A stretch of 64,000 nt of DNA from Latrodectus hesperus (Eukaryota > Arthropoda > Arachnida > Araneae > Theridiidae). The DNA lies in contig CM075852.1 in the NCBI GenBank assembly GCA_037975125.1, forward strand, positions 12,455,814-12,519,813. Reading direction: 5' to 3'. Below, one piece after another: positions 13,693-25,761 of this stretch (position 1 is its first letter; each line of letters begins with the position of its first letter). Position numbers and translations under genes: made by a program. The notes under the pieces are model-generated. The model was not told the DNA's origin. It ran no database searches and was given only the letters and a program-made list of their open reading frames with translations.

Positions 13693-14722
13693 ATTTGATA
13701 CACATAAGTTCGATAGTAATATAAATGGTCGTATGTTTTATTTAATAAACTTTATGTCCAAAATAAATACACTGTGAAAAATATTAAACAATTTTTTTAA
13801 TGTTTTATCACATGAGATAAGTTTTTTAATGGTATAATAATATTCTGAAATTTCCGCCAAATTATTTGGATAACTAATTTTTGGTTTTGATAAGAAATAC
13901 AATCTTTTGCATAAATGCAAAATTTATCTGAATTGTTTGTGCGTGTGTTGAAGTAAACTAATTTTTTTATTAATTTATAATGTTTTGTTAAGCTAAAATG
14001 AAAAATTCTATGTTTTGCATGACTAAATAATGAAGTTGTTTAAGTTTGCACATAATATAAACTTTAAAGCGAAGAGTTTTTACGAAGTTTTTAAATTTTT
14101 AACATATTAAGTAATTTTTAAAGTTAAAATTTCAGATGTATAACTCATTTTTGGTTTCCTTTCAGCTATTTCTTGCTTTTTCTTTCAGGAGATGACTGCA
14201 ATTATTTAGAGTTAAAAATTTTTATCACCTTAGATAAAATGATAAGAACGCATTGAGTTGCCACTTAAATTCTCTTTACCAGTAATATATTATTTTTTCT
14301 TCCTTCAATATATTAACATTTTGTCAAGTATTATTTTTGATTGCTTACTTTGTACAAAATTTTTATGTCTGTTACATTCTCAGACATAGTCTTTCCTCAT
14401 TCTCTGAGTTATTTTAGGAGTGAAAGTGATATGCATAAAGTGAAAGTCATTAAAATTGGAAATAAATTGAACTTTCACATTTTATAGGCCAAAGCTAGCA
14501 GGAGAGTATGTGATTTGTTGCACAATGAATTCCTTTAATATTTATAGTCACTTTACGAGGTATAACGGAAATATGTATTCTTATTTTCAAATGTCAAAGT
14601 TTATACTAGTAAGATATTAATAGACTTTGGCTCATTTTGGATAAAATATCTTTGTCGAAAGATACTATTAAATTACCTAATTAAATATTATAACATTTTA
14701 TTTTATTCTTGATATTCAAAAA
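13693..14722. other. AT-rich non-coding stretch
   Basis: No exon, repeat end or RNA gene was recognised. Confidence 0.5.
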
Positions 14723-14726
14723 TTAA

Positions 14727-15150
14727 CCCATTAACTGCCAATTTCTTTTTTGAAATTTTTGCCTAGTTGTGTTATATATATGCACAAAGATTGTGCAACA
14801 GAATAATTATTTTTAAATTATGTTTTATTTCGAAAATACTTGATATTTTAAACTTTTCCTATTAATTTCTACATGCGTTTTCGTTTTTGTACAATTCAAA
14901 TTATATTGATGTTTCTAGAGTTTGTGCCTGTAGAAGTTACATTCAAAGCACAAAGAATATGCCGGAAACATTTCTGAGACAACTGTCTTCTAATGTATCC
15001 TTATCAATGTCTTCGACATCCGAGCCAATATCAACTTTTTATCCTTAAACAGAATCAACAATGCCACCATCATCACCACTTTCAAAGAAATTAGGCTCAC
15101 TTACGGCGTCTTCTAATGCAGCAAGCGTACAGTACTTGGTAGTACACATT
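14727..15150 (-). mobile_element. Possible piggyBac-like element end
   Basis: TTAA (14723-14726) is followed directly by CCCATTAACTGCC, the kind of terminus found on piggyBac-like transposons, which insert at TTAA. About 250-400 bp inside, the minus strand reads as acidic, Ser/Asp-rich peptide blocks (SEPNFFESGDD, GSDVEDIDKD), as in piggyBac transposase N termini, with two stops between them. The opposite end was not found, so this is tentative. Confidence 0.33.
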
Positions 15151-15159
15151 TTTAGCCAA

Positions 15160-16015
15160 ATAAAAATAATCCCTATAAGAGAAAAAGAACTCGATATCAG
15201 CCATAATGCCCAAATGGGTATTGTTATGCACTGTTCAGTAAAATCATTAAAAAAAAGACTAATTAGGTAACAAATCGTTTCTATTACCTCATAATTAGAT
15301 ATTTATCTACGGGTTTTCATTATAATGTAAAAGCAAAATCAAAAACATAGTGCTTCAAATATTGCAATTCTGTTCTGCTTCAAATTACAGACGAATTTCA
15401 AATTTATTCGCTTGTTGTAAGGAAACGAAACCCAGGATACATACTTTCTTCTATCCACAATGCTGACTGATACAAATAGTATTTAACTTAACAGTCGGGT
15501 GTCTCAAATATATTTGTGGCATCGAGTGATGTGCGTTAAAGTCCAAAATCTCCAAATGGGGATCGTGGCAGCTAATATTTTATAAATTTCATGCATCTTT
15601 TGTCCATAAGATTTACAAAATGATATGGCAATGTTCAGATCTTGCAAAAATTCAAAAAAAGAAAAAGAAATCTTTGTAATTTATAGAAATGGTCATGATA
15701 ACTCATTTAAATATTGAAGTAATTTTGTCCATTTCCTTATAAAACCAGTACCCTAAATTTCGTGAATGATTTGGCTAAATATTTCCTTTTTCTTAATCTG
15801 TTTTACACTAAATGTAAAACCAAAATCATTTTTTCCAAAAAATTCACAGCTTAACTTTTTATTTTAAACACATTGCGCATTGACTTTTGGGAATATATAA
15901 AGAGAAAAATGTTCACCTTTTCCTCTCAACAATTTACCATTCAGAAAGAGAAATATGAAACTTTTCACCCTTTATTTTAAAATGATAAAAATTAATCCAG
16001 GTATACATTTCATTC
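15160..16015. other. AT-rich non-coding stretch
   Basis: No gene was recognised. Fragments around 15380-15560 are of mixed complexity and may be repeat debris. Confidence 0.45.
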
Positions 16016-16017
16016 TA

Positions 16018-16862
16018 CAGGGTGTCCCAAAGCGACCGCATAAACTCTGCACAGCTAGATTCTTTGTTGGGAGTACATAAAAACTGCCCAAAGAAGCATT
16101 CCTAAATGATCCATAGTTTACGAGAAAAATAGGAAAAACAAAGTATAACGTCACTTCCGGTGCAAGAAAAAACACTTTTTTGAGCATATCAACAGCAGTA
16201 TAAAGAGGTATCAACAGCAATTTAAAGCAGATGTTCTAAGTGTCCGCCTTGAATGTTGAGGAAGGCTTGAGCACACTGTGGAATGGTTGTTATCACAAGT
16301 TGCAGCATCGTGAGGTCCACCGAAGTATAAGCAACGTGCAGACGAGCAACTAAGTCCGTTGCTGTTGGCACTACGTCGTTGGCACAACGATGGCCACATA
16401 GGAAAAAATCCATCGGTGTAAGATCTGACGGTCATAAAACCAGACCATGACGTTTGATTTAGCGGCCGGGGTATTCCATATCCAGCAAACCACGTACAGG
16501 AGCACAGAAATGTGCCGGAACCCCATCATACTCGAACCAAAGACATTTCCTTACATCAAGTACATGTCGCAGTAGTCACAAACGGAATACCTAGCCACCA
16601 TATGAAGACTACCGGTAGCTGCTCTTTAAATACCAGTTTAAAGACGGCTTAAAATCATTCCATGGCGCGCGCATGCATGACGCAATATGCGCGGCGAACG
16701 TTTTAAGCATTATCGTCTGGCAAGGTATGCAAATGCTGTTATTGATATGTCCAATAAAGTGTTTTTTCTTGCACCGGAAGTGAAGTCATACTTTGTTTTT
16801 CGTATTTTTCTCGTAAACAATGGATCGTGCAGGAACGCTTCTTTGGGCAGTATTTATATTGC
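16018..16862 (-). mobile_element. Mariner/DDE-type transposon relic with long inverted repeats
   Basis: TA (16016-16017) is followed by CAGGGTGTCCC, a terminus like that of the element at 25762. The segment 16078-16201 recurs inverted at about 16730-16862 (blocks TTGCACCGGAAGTGA, TTTCTCGTAAAC.ATGGAT, GCTTCTTTGGGCAGT). The right copy lacks the outer 60 bp or so, including the terminus. Between the arms the minus strand encodes the transposase C terminus (DFFLCGH, then a helical block, then GGHLEHLL and stop), a motif set typical of mariner-related DDE transposases. The catalytic core is deleted. Confidence 0.75.
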
Positions 16863-18040
16863 TTTCTTAATCCTAAACTATACATATATTGACATTTATA
16901 AATAGTTTACATAATGGCTTATGGTGTGTATATTAAACGGTTAATCTTTGTGTTGCCATATTGGCTTGACATATTGTTAATCCTAATGAATAATTTTTCT
17001 CTATTTCATAAGATAATTATTATCTTATCAAACAAAGTATTTACTGATAGGATTCTGATATCCTCCACTTTAATTTATTCTGCTCAAAACTTTTAAGAAT
17101 ATCATAAATCGTCTACAAAATTACAGGATAAGCAATTTTTTTTTCTAAAAAGTAGAAGAAGAGTATCATGAATCAAATGTTTTTGTTCAGTTTTGGGTTT
17201 TGAGTCAAAAATTACTGCTTCATGTTCAGTATCGCTTAAATGTGTCCTGCCAAAACTTGAGCTTATAAGTCAAAATTGGATTCTTGTATATTTATTTAAC
17301 TTCGAATTAAAATGGAAACATTTTTCAGGATCATATCAAATTTTGTTTGATGAATAACTTCACTAGTCAGAGAAAATCTTGAATATTTTCACCTTTTTTA
17401 ATGTTTTTTTCAAATAACTTAATTTTTAATTAATGTATACAAAAATAAGAGTAAAAAACCTAAAAACAAATTTAAAAATTTATAAACTATCCATAATTTT
17501 TTATGCATAAAATACAGATGTTAAAGCTCATTGTTTTACCTGTGTACACATGTATTCCACTGAATGTCTTTTAAATAAAGAGATGAAGAATTAAATATAA
17601 TTGCAATTTACATCATGCATATCGTGCAAGTTATGTTATGCATATATCATACAATTAAAAATTATATCATGCATAACAGCTAAAATTAGAATGTTACAAT
17701 TTTTTTAATTCTCATTAATTACTCATACTCATTAATATTATAATCAGTGCATCATATTGAATAAATAAACAAATGTAATCTAAAAATGCAGAAACAATTA
17801 AAGTAAGATTTAAAGAATATATATGAATGCTTATTCAAATGCATTAATACAATTCAAGCAATTAAGAAAATAAGTGAATATAATTTTTCTTTTTTTTTAA
17901 TAAAAAAATTTAAAAAAAAAAAAACTTTCCAAAAAAGTTACAAGTAAGATAGAAGAAACTAATCATCTTTTTCAGTCTTTTAAGAAAATATGAATGGAAA
18001 AAGCTAAAGTTTTTTCATGTATGTTTACTTATAATTCTTG
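16863..18040. other. AT-rich non-coding stretch upstream of a candidate promoter
   Basis: No gene was seen. Several CATGCATA-type repeats at 17610-17680 are simple-sequence-like. This is the 5' flank of the promoter at 18044. Confidence 0.45.
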
Positions 18041-18043
18041 GGC

Positions 18044-18075
18044 TATATAAAACCAGCCAATGAAATATTTCATTC
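18044..18075 (+). promoter_or_regulatory. Candidate TATA box and initiator
   Basis: TATATAA at 18044-18050 is followed 27 bp later by TTCATTC, an arthropod-type initiator with the A near 18071. This spacing is what RNA polymerase II core promoters use. The GC content rises downstream, as in a 5' untranslated exon. It is assigned to the SEA-domain gene because that is the next gene on the plus strand; no transcript evidence is available. Confidence 0.4.
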
Positions 18076-18325
18076 TTCGTCCCTGCGTGCTGAAAATAGT
18101 CCTCTCCTGGACTTGAAGCTTTGTTTACCAATCGCCATGACAATGTCAGTGCTGTCACATGACCGCCTTGCCATTTCGTGAATATGAAATTAATAATGCG
18201 AAAAGATCAAAACAAGCCTCTTATCCTTCAAATGAACCCAGACTAGTGAAGATAACTCTGCAGCTCTTGATCAAATTAATCGTGAAGTCATCACTTTCCT
18301 AACATATTTCCTTCGTCCACCCTCG
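18071..18325 (+). other. Candidate non-coding first exon of the SEA-domain gene
   Basis: From the predicted start site the sequence is mixed-complexity and ends at a good splice donor, CTCG|GTAAG (GT at 18326). It holds several short upstream open frames and no long one, so it would be 5' untranslated. The next plus-strand exon found (24541) begins with a splice acceptor, so a separate upstream first exon is needed and this is the best candidate. The join spans a 6.2-kb intron and is inference. Confidence 0.35.
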
Positions 18326-19328
18326 GTAAGAATGCACCAATCATTCAATAAGGACTTTTCTAAGATTTATATATTTGAATTTTTAATTCGAGAGGATTTT
18401 TAAAAGACGAAAAATTAATTATTCCTAATTGAGAATATTTCCACAGCACTAAATTCATTGTGTGTAAAATTAATAATGTAAAGATAAATGTTTTGATTTT
18501 TAAAATGCCCTTAACTGATTATACTGTCCATTAATAATATTTAAAACACTTTATTATTTCAAACGTTTTGAAAGTAATTGTATTTATTTTTTAATATTTA
18601 CTTTAATGACTTTTAAAGTTCAGCATTTATATTACTTTAGTATTAATATTAATCCTTCTTCATTTATATACATTGAATGTTGAAGTTTACTAAGATTTTC
18701 TATAAAATAATTGTGCTCTTTGAAAAGCAATTTTTGTTTTAATGTTGTATCTCATAAATTAAATGTTTAAATAAAAATATCTAAAAGACAGTTAAAACCG
18801 TTACCTTATAAATTTTTGTTCATTTTAACGAAATTTAATACAAAATTCTGTTCGATGATAAATATTTTTAGTTATTTTGTAAAATATACTTTATTTACTT
18901 ATAAAAAATATGAGAAACATTACTAACTATTAATCTTTTTAATAAAACTGAAGCAGTTTTTTTATTTTTATTAAATCCGTGTGACATGAGCGATATGATT
19001 TTTCTTTTTAAGTCATTTCTGATTTTACTTTTTAATTTATAATAACATTCTTTGAATCAATCTTTTCTTCTGCATTCTTGTCTGAATACGTGATTAATTT
19101 TTTAGATTATCCATTAGTATCATACCGAAGTAGTTATTTTAAATATTTAAAGTAGATTCTGTAATTTAAAAATTAAATAATTACAATTACTTGATGAGTG
19201 ATTTTTCTAATTAGCGGCAATACTAAGTAAAATTTGGAACGTAATTTAATAAAAAAAAATGATTTGATTTCTCTCTATCTCTCTCTCTCTTTCTCTATGC
19301 TAAAAATTCTTTTGCATTTCTTTGAACG

Positions 19329-19390
19329 TATGAAATTACGTTTTTAGTATGATTTGCAACGCAATATCATACTAAAAACGTAATTTCATA
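19329..19390. repeat. Perfect 25-bp-arm hairpin
   Basis: The arm starting TATGAAATTACG at 19329-19353 is exactly complementary to 19366-19390, around a 12-bp centre whose TTGC/GCAA can also pair. This is too regular for drift. It could be a MITE remnant, a recent palindromic duplication or a small-RNA hairpin. Confidence 0.85.
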
Positions 19391-20062
19391 ACGGTATTTT
19401 TACTATCGCCTTAGTAACCATTGAAATGCTTATTTTGACCATGATAAGAAATATTTCTCTTACAACACATAAAGTAATATTTCGTAGAAAATTTCAAGGT
19501 AGTTATTGATTGTCTAGAGAAAAAACAATTTGGGGTTTCTAAGTTTATGATTTATTACAGTTTTTTTATTTGATATTGCAAATTTATTTGGTACCTATTT
19601 TACTCACATTAAAAATATGAGTTTATAGATATTTTTATGTACCTATATTATAGGAAAATTTTTAATTTTAAGGGGGATGTATGCAATGCGTATTTTTAAA
19701 ATGTATTTTGGAAGGAAATTCACTTAGGAAAATCCGTACGAGAAACTAGAAAATGTATTCATATTTTAGACAAATGAAAGTTTATACTCTTCCTCACAAA
19801 ACTAATCAAAGTTTAATTATTTAAATTATTATCTATTTTATTTGAAAACAAATCATGATTACTTAAGAATTTCTGAATGTGAAATGTATGAAAAATTTGC
19901 TAATTATAAATTGTAATAAACAATATTTTTAAAAATTATTTACGTGTTTCTCGCATAAATTAGTAATATTTGTAAATATTCAAATTCATCAGTGTCTTCA
20001 TATTTATTCCTTTGCTATATATATTCAAAACATATTCATAATTATTTTGCTCCATGTCACTT

Positions 20063-20103
20063 CACGCACCCCTTGTTGCCAGCCTAGCTCGCACACGACA
20101 ATG
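20063..20103 (+). mobile_element. SINE 3' tail remnant
   Basis: CCAGCCTAGCTCGCACACGACAA matches the last part of the SINE at 60901-61183 (CCAGCCTAGCTGGCACACGACAA) with one difference. The rest of the element is absent. Confidence 0.6.
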
Positions 20104-21746
20104 AATGAGTGAATGAATCATGTATTTATTACATTCAAAATAAAAAGGATTAAAATGTAAAATGAACTTTAAGAGTTGCACTTTAGTATTAGTTTAATAA
20201 TTAAAAAGCTGAAATGAATCTAATATACTTTGAACGAATATATAATCAACTCCAAAAATTGAAAAAATATTGACACTATTTAAGAAATTTTCAAATTTAA
20301 TTTCGTAATATTTTTATCAGAAACATGAAGTGTAATTTAATGATTTTATAAGTAATTTGTTCAATATCAAACAAATTGCTAATGATTGAACTAAATGAAT
20401 GTCCAATTTTGAACATTTTAGAAAACTGAAAGGAACTTATTTTGGTCTGTCATGCAATTAATTCTGCATTTATTTTATTAAGTCTTCTTGATTTGATGCA
20501 ATTTTGTTACAATTTCAAAGTTATTCTATGTCATACATACAACAAGCACCATAATTAAATTTAATTTTGGGCTTAATTCATTTTAATTTTACAAATAATG
20601 AACTTTTTGATATAAAATTTTTTACTAAAAACAATTTTATTGAATGGAAAATACTTTAACCAAATTAATGAAATGATATTTCTTTTGAAGTTAAATATGT
20701 ATAATAGATGACAGTAAAAGTAATTTTGGAAAGACATTAATGATCTTTAGTTGGCATCAATTGTAGACCATATTAAAATATTTCTTATCTTAGAAGTCAG
20801 CTATGTGTACCATAATGTTCTGACATCGGTTCCAACATGTACTCCAAATTCAAGCATTACTTCCGGATTGCCAATATTAAAGCTCTAAATACGTTGAACT
20901 TTGTCGGTATGTTTATCCAATTAGATACGGTTATAAGTAAAGGGCGGACATTAAATATTTGTATGACATAATACACCATCGCTTCTGTGGAGAGAATAAT
21001 GATCGAGCAGTTATTGACATCGTCACTTAAACGTGGTTTAATTACAAGGTGTTTTTTGATGATGAAGTAAAATTTGTTCATCAGTTGGTAATATTAGAGC
21101 TTACTCTTTAATTATAGGCCATCACAATAAAATTGTAAATAAAATTACGATTATTTTTCCTTAATCCTAAATCGATTCTACATTTTTAAACATTTTTTAT
21201 CGTATGAAAAAGTGTTTGTTTCCTACTTAAAGCAGTACTTTTGTCCTTACTTAATGATGAAGCGAATTTCATCATTTAGTATTTAGTTAGAATCTTTAAG
21301 TGCTTAATATTTTCATTTTAAGAAGAAAAAGTATATTTTAGAAATACAAAAATGATCTTATAATGTGAAATTTCAAAATATTGACTTCGTTTTGTCAAGG
21401 GAATCATCTTTCCAGCAATATTAATACATTTATATTGCCATCGTTTTGAACGAAACATTTAATAGTAATGTAAAAAATTCTCTTAGATGTTAAAGCTTTG
21501 TAATAATAACTATTATCATATTAAATTCAGATGTAATTTGATTAAATTGTTTTAAGCTAATCTTAATAGATAAAAACTAAACAGAAATTGGAAAGAAACA
21601 TAAGTCATTTATAAAATATTAATAGCTCGTCATTTATGATATCACATAACATAATTATATTAAAGAGTACAGCACACAAGATTATTGAAAAATTTTTATA
21701 TATTAATTCATTAAGCTGTTACTTAATATAAGCATTCATGTACTTG

Positions 21747-22831
21747 TTATAAAGTCAACAAGAAAGTTCTTGCCATTGAATTAAGTGAGAAGAAGTATGC
21801 AAATTAGCGTATGACGTAGTTGAGACACAAATCAGTTGAAAGTAGGAATGTTGTTGTTGTCGCGTGTGTGCGCTATCCACTTTTCCAACTGAACCATATT
21901 TGGTGTGGAGTCCGACTTCTTCAGTACACATACCATAGGAACCCGTTTAGAGGGTAGGCAACCATTCACACCTTATTCATACGAGGAAGGGACAAAGACA
22001 GGATAGATAGAGAGAGAAAGTACATTCATGCCCGAACCGGGATTCGAACCCAGGAGCTCCTTATCCACAGTCAGGCACACTGACCACAAGACAAGTTGGG
22101 CGGTGAGAGTAGGAATACCAGTGTTATATAAGAAGGCCCACCGCGCACATTCGTCCATCGTTGCTTGTTCAGTGGCGAAGAGAAATGGACATGTCGAAAG
22201 AGCTCGTTCGGTGTCGTTTGCTTTAGAACTTCAAATGGGTTTATTAGCTGAAGCAACAAGTCGTCGAATATGTCAAGCGTTTGAGGATAGTGCTGTGATT
22301 GAGCGTACGGCAAAGCATTGGTTTCACAAATTCAGGTCGGGATATTTGTCCCAGGAAGCTGGTGTCTGATAGATAAGTAGTTAAGTGGTTCACTATGAGC
22401 TGCGACCAACACGTGCAACAAGCATTTCAACGGAAGGCACTGGTGAATAGCAAGGGTGTACTGTTCTTGGCCGATAACTTAAGGCCGCATGTCACGTTGG
22501 TGGCCAGGAATATATACAGTGACCTGTTGGCGAGACTTGGCGCCATTCTCTTTAATTACCTGAACTTGAGTCATCAGATTATCACATCTTCTTTCCCTGA
22601 ATACCCTTCACTTATGAAGAAGACTTGCGCTAAGTACTCACGAACTTCTTTGCATCCAAAACCTCTGGGATTTACCGCAAGGAGATTGCACAATTGGAGA
22701 CTCCTTGGCAGAAGGTGCTGGATGCCGATGGTGATTATTTCGAGGTATAATAATAGGCTACACTTTCTGTAGTCATTTGATATTATTTTTCGGTCATTAA
22801 AAACAGCAAGAACTTCCTCGTTTTCTTTGTA
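21747..22831 (+). mobile_element. Mariner-family transposon, degenerate, carrying a SINE
   Basis: Terminal repeats of type TATAAAG...AGAAAGTTCTTGCC (left) and GCAAGAACTT.CTCG.TT.CTTTGTA (right) match the copies at 61639-62487 and 27425-27530. In the plus strand the transposase N terminus is visible (LEL.MGLLAEATSRRICQAFEDSAV, then ERTAKHWFHKFRSG). The frame then jumps to the catalytic VLFLADNLRPHV block (first base of the motif His to Ala) and, one frame over, to ESSDYHIFF with the third catalytic Asp. The C-terminal block (RRLHNWRLLGRR in this frame) follows. About 450 bp of the core is missing, so the copy is dead. Confidence 0.85.
21850..22104 (-). mobile_element. tRNA-derived SINE (family 1) inserted in the mariner copy
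   Basis: On the minus strand a tRNA-like head (CCGCCCAACTTGTCTTGTGGTCAG, with B box GGTTCGAATCC) is followed by a body ending CACGCG(ACAAC)n. The duplication GARAGTAGGAAT, 11 of 12 matching, stands at 21838-21849 and 22105-22116. It is the same family as 60901-61183, which is about 90% similar by eye. Confidence 0.9.
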
Positions 22832-23440
22832 TTTTGTATCTACAAGAATTTTTAGTTATAATTTATCTGCAAAATTGTGAAACGACTTTTTACACAATGT
22901 GCACCATCAGGTGCTGAGAGGAAATATTCCTATTATATTTTCAGAAATTGTCAAAATGCCGCAATGTTTTATAAAAAAAATATACGAGTTTTATTTAGAT
23001 TTCTATAACGTATAAAAATGCTGTTTCACACAAGCAGTATAATTTTAATTAAGTATTTATGGTTATGTAGTTTCATGACCTGATCACTTTATAATTGAGA
23101 ATATTCGTTACTAAATATAATTAAGTTTTAATTTGATTGACTTGTTAAAGGCGACATTATTGATGAAAACGGTTGCTAAGGAGAAATATTAAAATTTTAG
23201 AAGGAAACAGATTCCTCCTAATTTAAAACTGCATTTCATTATTTTTTTTTGTCATATAAATTGCTAAGAATATATTTTCCGTTACTTTGAAAAAAAATTT
23301 TATAATCACCATTTTTATCATTCAATCGCAAAAATTATTATATTGGTTTTATAGTATTATAATGACTATATAATACAAAAAGTTAAGCAATCAAAATGAT
23401 ATTCTCCATTATTATGGTTTTAGTTATTATTATAATTTTT

Positions 23441-23524
<84 letters not shown>

Positions 23525-24249
23525 GTTTTTTTATTGTGTAGATAACAATTAATTGGTATAATAACATTTACTTAAAGATAAATTAAGTTTCATTAACTAT
23601 ATAGATTTATTTACTTCACTTATATTAAGATTCATAAATTTATGTATTATTCTGTTGCTAGGATACAGAGATGAAGGAATCATCAGTCATACATTTCACA
23701 CACAGGTGAAACAAAAGGTGAAAACTTCGTGGCACACAATCTTTACTTATCAATGCATTTTATGAATCGATTTGGGATTTCTCTGAAATCTCTGATCGAA
23801 TGCATTCAGTAACTCGCGATATAAAGCCATTAATTTCTTTTTTGCGTTCGAAAATGTACGAAAGCTTACGTGTTTCTCTTTCGTGGAAGCTCTGACATTC
23901 ATTGATTTCTCTTAAGCAATGGTTTCCAGGTAATAGACAACCACGCAAATGGCAGGGCCTTTTCCATTAACTGAATAAACAACGACTATCTAGACAAAAA
24001 AAATTTCCTTCGTGAGCAAGCATTTATTGACTTCAAATGCTTATAAGAGAACACAGAAATAAAAGAAAAGTTATCGAATGGTGTTAGTTCTGTCACAATT
24101 TTCGTCACAGTTTATTGAGAAATTTTCGAAAACTTTACATACCATAATTAATTATAAAAAAGAGAATGTTATTTATTCTTTATAAGTGAAAGTAGAGTCT
24201 GATTACCTCATTTGATACAATTACAATGCACTTTTTCGACGAGTTTTAT
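22832..24249. other. AT-rich intron or intergenic DNA with (AT)n tract
   Basis: This includes an (AT)n microsatellite at 23444-23520. No exon was recognised. The minus-strand frame at 23760-23948 has no splice context or family motif. Confidence 0.5.
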
Positions 24250-24500
24250 TAATTATTACTACTAAGGTCCATAATTTTTGAAGGATAAAAGCTGAAGTTA
24301 AAGATTTCTATTATATAGTTTAATGAATAATGTGATAATAAAGAAAATTAAAATCAAAATTGCATTTAAAAAATTTTCACAATACGTTTTTTCAAAGAGA
24401 TTTATTACTACTACTTAGGTCCATAATTTTCAAAGGATAAAAGCTAAAATCAATTTGTATTATAGATTTTAATGAATAATGATAATAAAGGAAATTACTT
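24250..24500 (+). repeat. Local tandem duplication, about 153 bp period
   Basis: ATTACTACT.AGGTCCATAATTTT, then AAGGATAAAAGCT, then TTTAATGAATAATG, then GATAATAAAG occur in the same order from about 24252 and again from about 24405, offset by 153 bp. The second copy runs up to the splice acceptor at 24540, so the duplication may include intronic splicing signals. Confidence 0.75.
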
Positions 24501-24540
24501 ATGTATGTTTCTTCCTTTTACTAATGTTTTTCTTTTTCAG

Positions 24541-24786
24541 AACTTTATTTTTGATGAATGCACCTATGGTTGGAATTCGAAAGTCAGTAGATGCATGTGA
24601 TCAAAGAAAGAAAGTACGTCCATGTTCAACTCATAATCTTGATTATAGGACATCTTTCATCGCAAGCACTTGGTGGATCGGAAAACATTCGGCATGGCGG
24701 ATTCATTTGGGTAATGAGCCATAAAAAGCTGCGTGACCGAAGCAATATTCTTTGTTATGTATGGCAGAAATTTTGTGAGCAAAATG
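24541..24786 (+). CDS. SEA-domain transmembrane gene, exon with start codon and signal peptide
   Basis: This exon is bounded by a strong acceptor (TTTTTCTTTTTCAG at 24540) and donor (AATG|GTAAGC). The coding part is 24591-24786: the ATG at 24591 opens 65 codons plus one base. The first 28 residues form a signal peptide: basic start MHVIKERK, hydrophobic core VQLIILIIGHL, then SSQALG as likely cleavage site. The single leftover base joins the AG at 27815 to give a Glu codon, keeping the frame open for 2240 residues. Upstream ATGs at 24554 and 24558 open short reading frames, the first overlapping the true start. No other start in this exon continues past the splice site. The remaining exons are at 27815, 36085, 36437, 40939 and 42379. 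Confidence 0.68.
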
Positions 24787-25696
24787 GTAAGCATAGTACA
24801 CACTTTCAATTTAAAACTACATTTTTATGAGATATATGTTAGTAATAAAACAACATATTATTTTGATTTCTTTTCTCCTTAACTGGTGTATTAACACTTC
24901 ATTGAATTCATACTTATCGAAATTATTGTATTCATATTTATCGAAATTATTTAATATTTTACAATAGATTTCAAGAAAAAATGTTATGACTTCCCAGTTT
25001 AAAACAGAATTGTGCTCAAATAATTTGCTGTTAGAATGTATTTTGTTATAGAAATATATATTAATACTTAATTCTGGAAATTTATTTTATCATATTTTGG
25101 TAGTATTACTTTTTGTGGAGATAAATTATACAAAATGTTATAAAATTTTAGAAAAGTAATTTATCGAAAATTTATCTGAAAAAGTAAATATCATTTTTTC
25201 CAACAATTTTATATTACTTAAACTTTTTATTCGATAACCCTCATAATGTTTTACATTATTCATCATTTAATATATTTACGAAAGCATTTTGCTCTAAAAA
25301 TTGTAAAATACAAAGTATAAACAGCGACCTTGTTTACGCGGTGTTACAATTTAATGAATTTCATAAAGTTTAAAACTGAAATATTTTTGGATCATTTATG
25401 ATCAATTAGTATAAATCGTTTACATACTGAAATAAAGAGATTAAAATTGCACTTGATTATAGAATTGTGGGAAAAAAATATTTCTATGTATGCATTCCAT
25501 TTTCACGAGTTTCAAAAAGTCTGCTGAAACTAATAAAAAACATGTAAACAATTGCCACGTTTTCCGTTCTCAGTTGTTCTCTTCTTCTTGAAGTGAAAGT
25601 ATTTAATTTTACTGTATGTCATGTTAGGAAATAAAAGAACTATGTTTTATAATTAAATACTTTATAAAATAATAATTAAGCTGGTGTATAGAGGAC

Positions 25697-25698
<2 letters not shown>
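24787..25698. other. Intron of the SEA-domain gene, AT-rich part
   Basis: Intron between the signal-peptide exon and the giant exon (24787-27814). This part holds nothing recognisable. The rest is occupied by microsatellites and two transposon pieces. Confidence 0.5.

Positions 25699-25754
<56 letters not shown>
25699..25754. repeat. (AT)n(GT)n compound microsatellite
   Basis: AT dinucleotides run into about 11 GT dinucleotides and then short TATA. The tract borders the mariner-type element that begins at 25762. Confidence 0.95.
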
Positions 25755-25761
25755 GTATGTA

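Larger units (their letters stand above)
18326..21746. other. AT-rich intron or intergenic DNA
   Basis: Probably the first half of intron 1 of the SEA-domain gene. It contains a CT-rich run at 19270-19297, a perfect hairpin at 19329-19390 and a SINE tail remnant at 20063. No exon was recognised. Confidence 0.45.
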
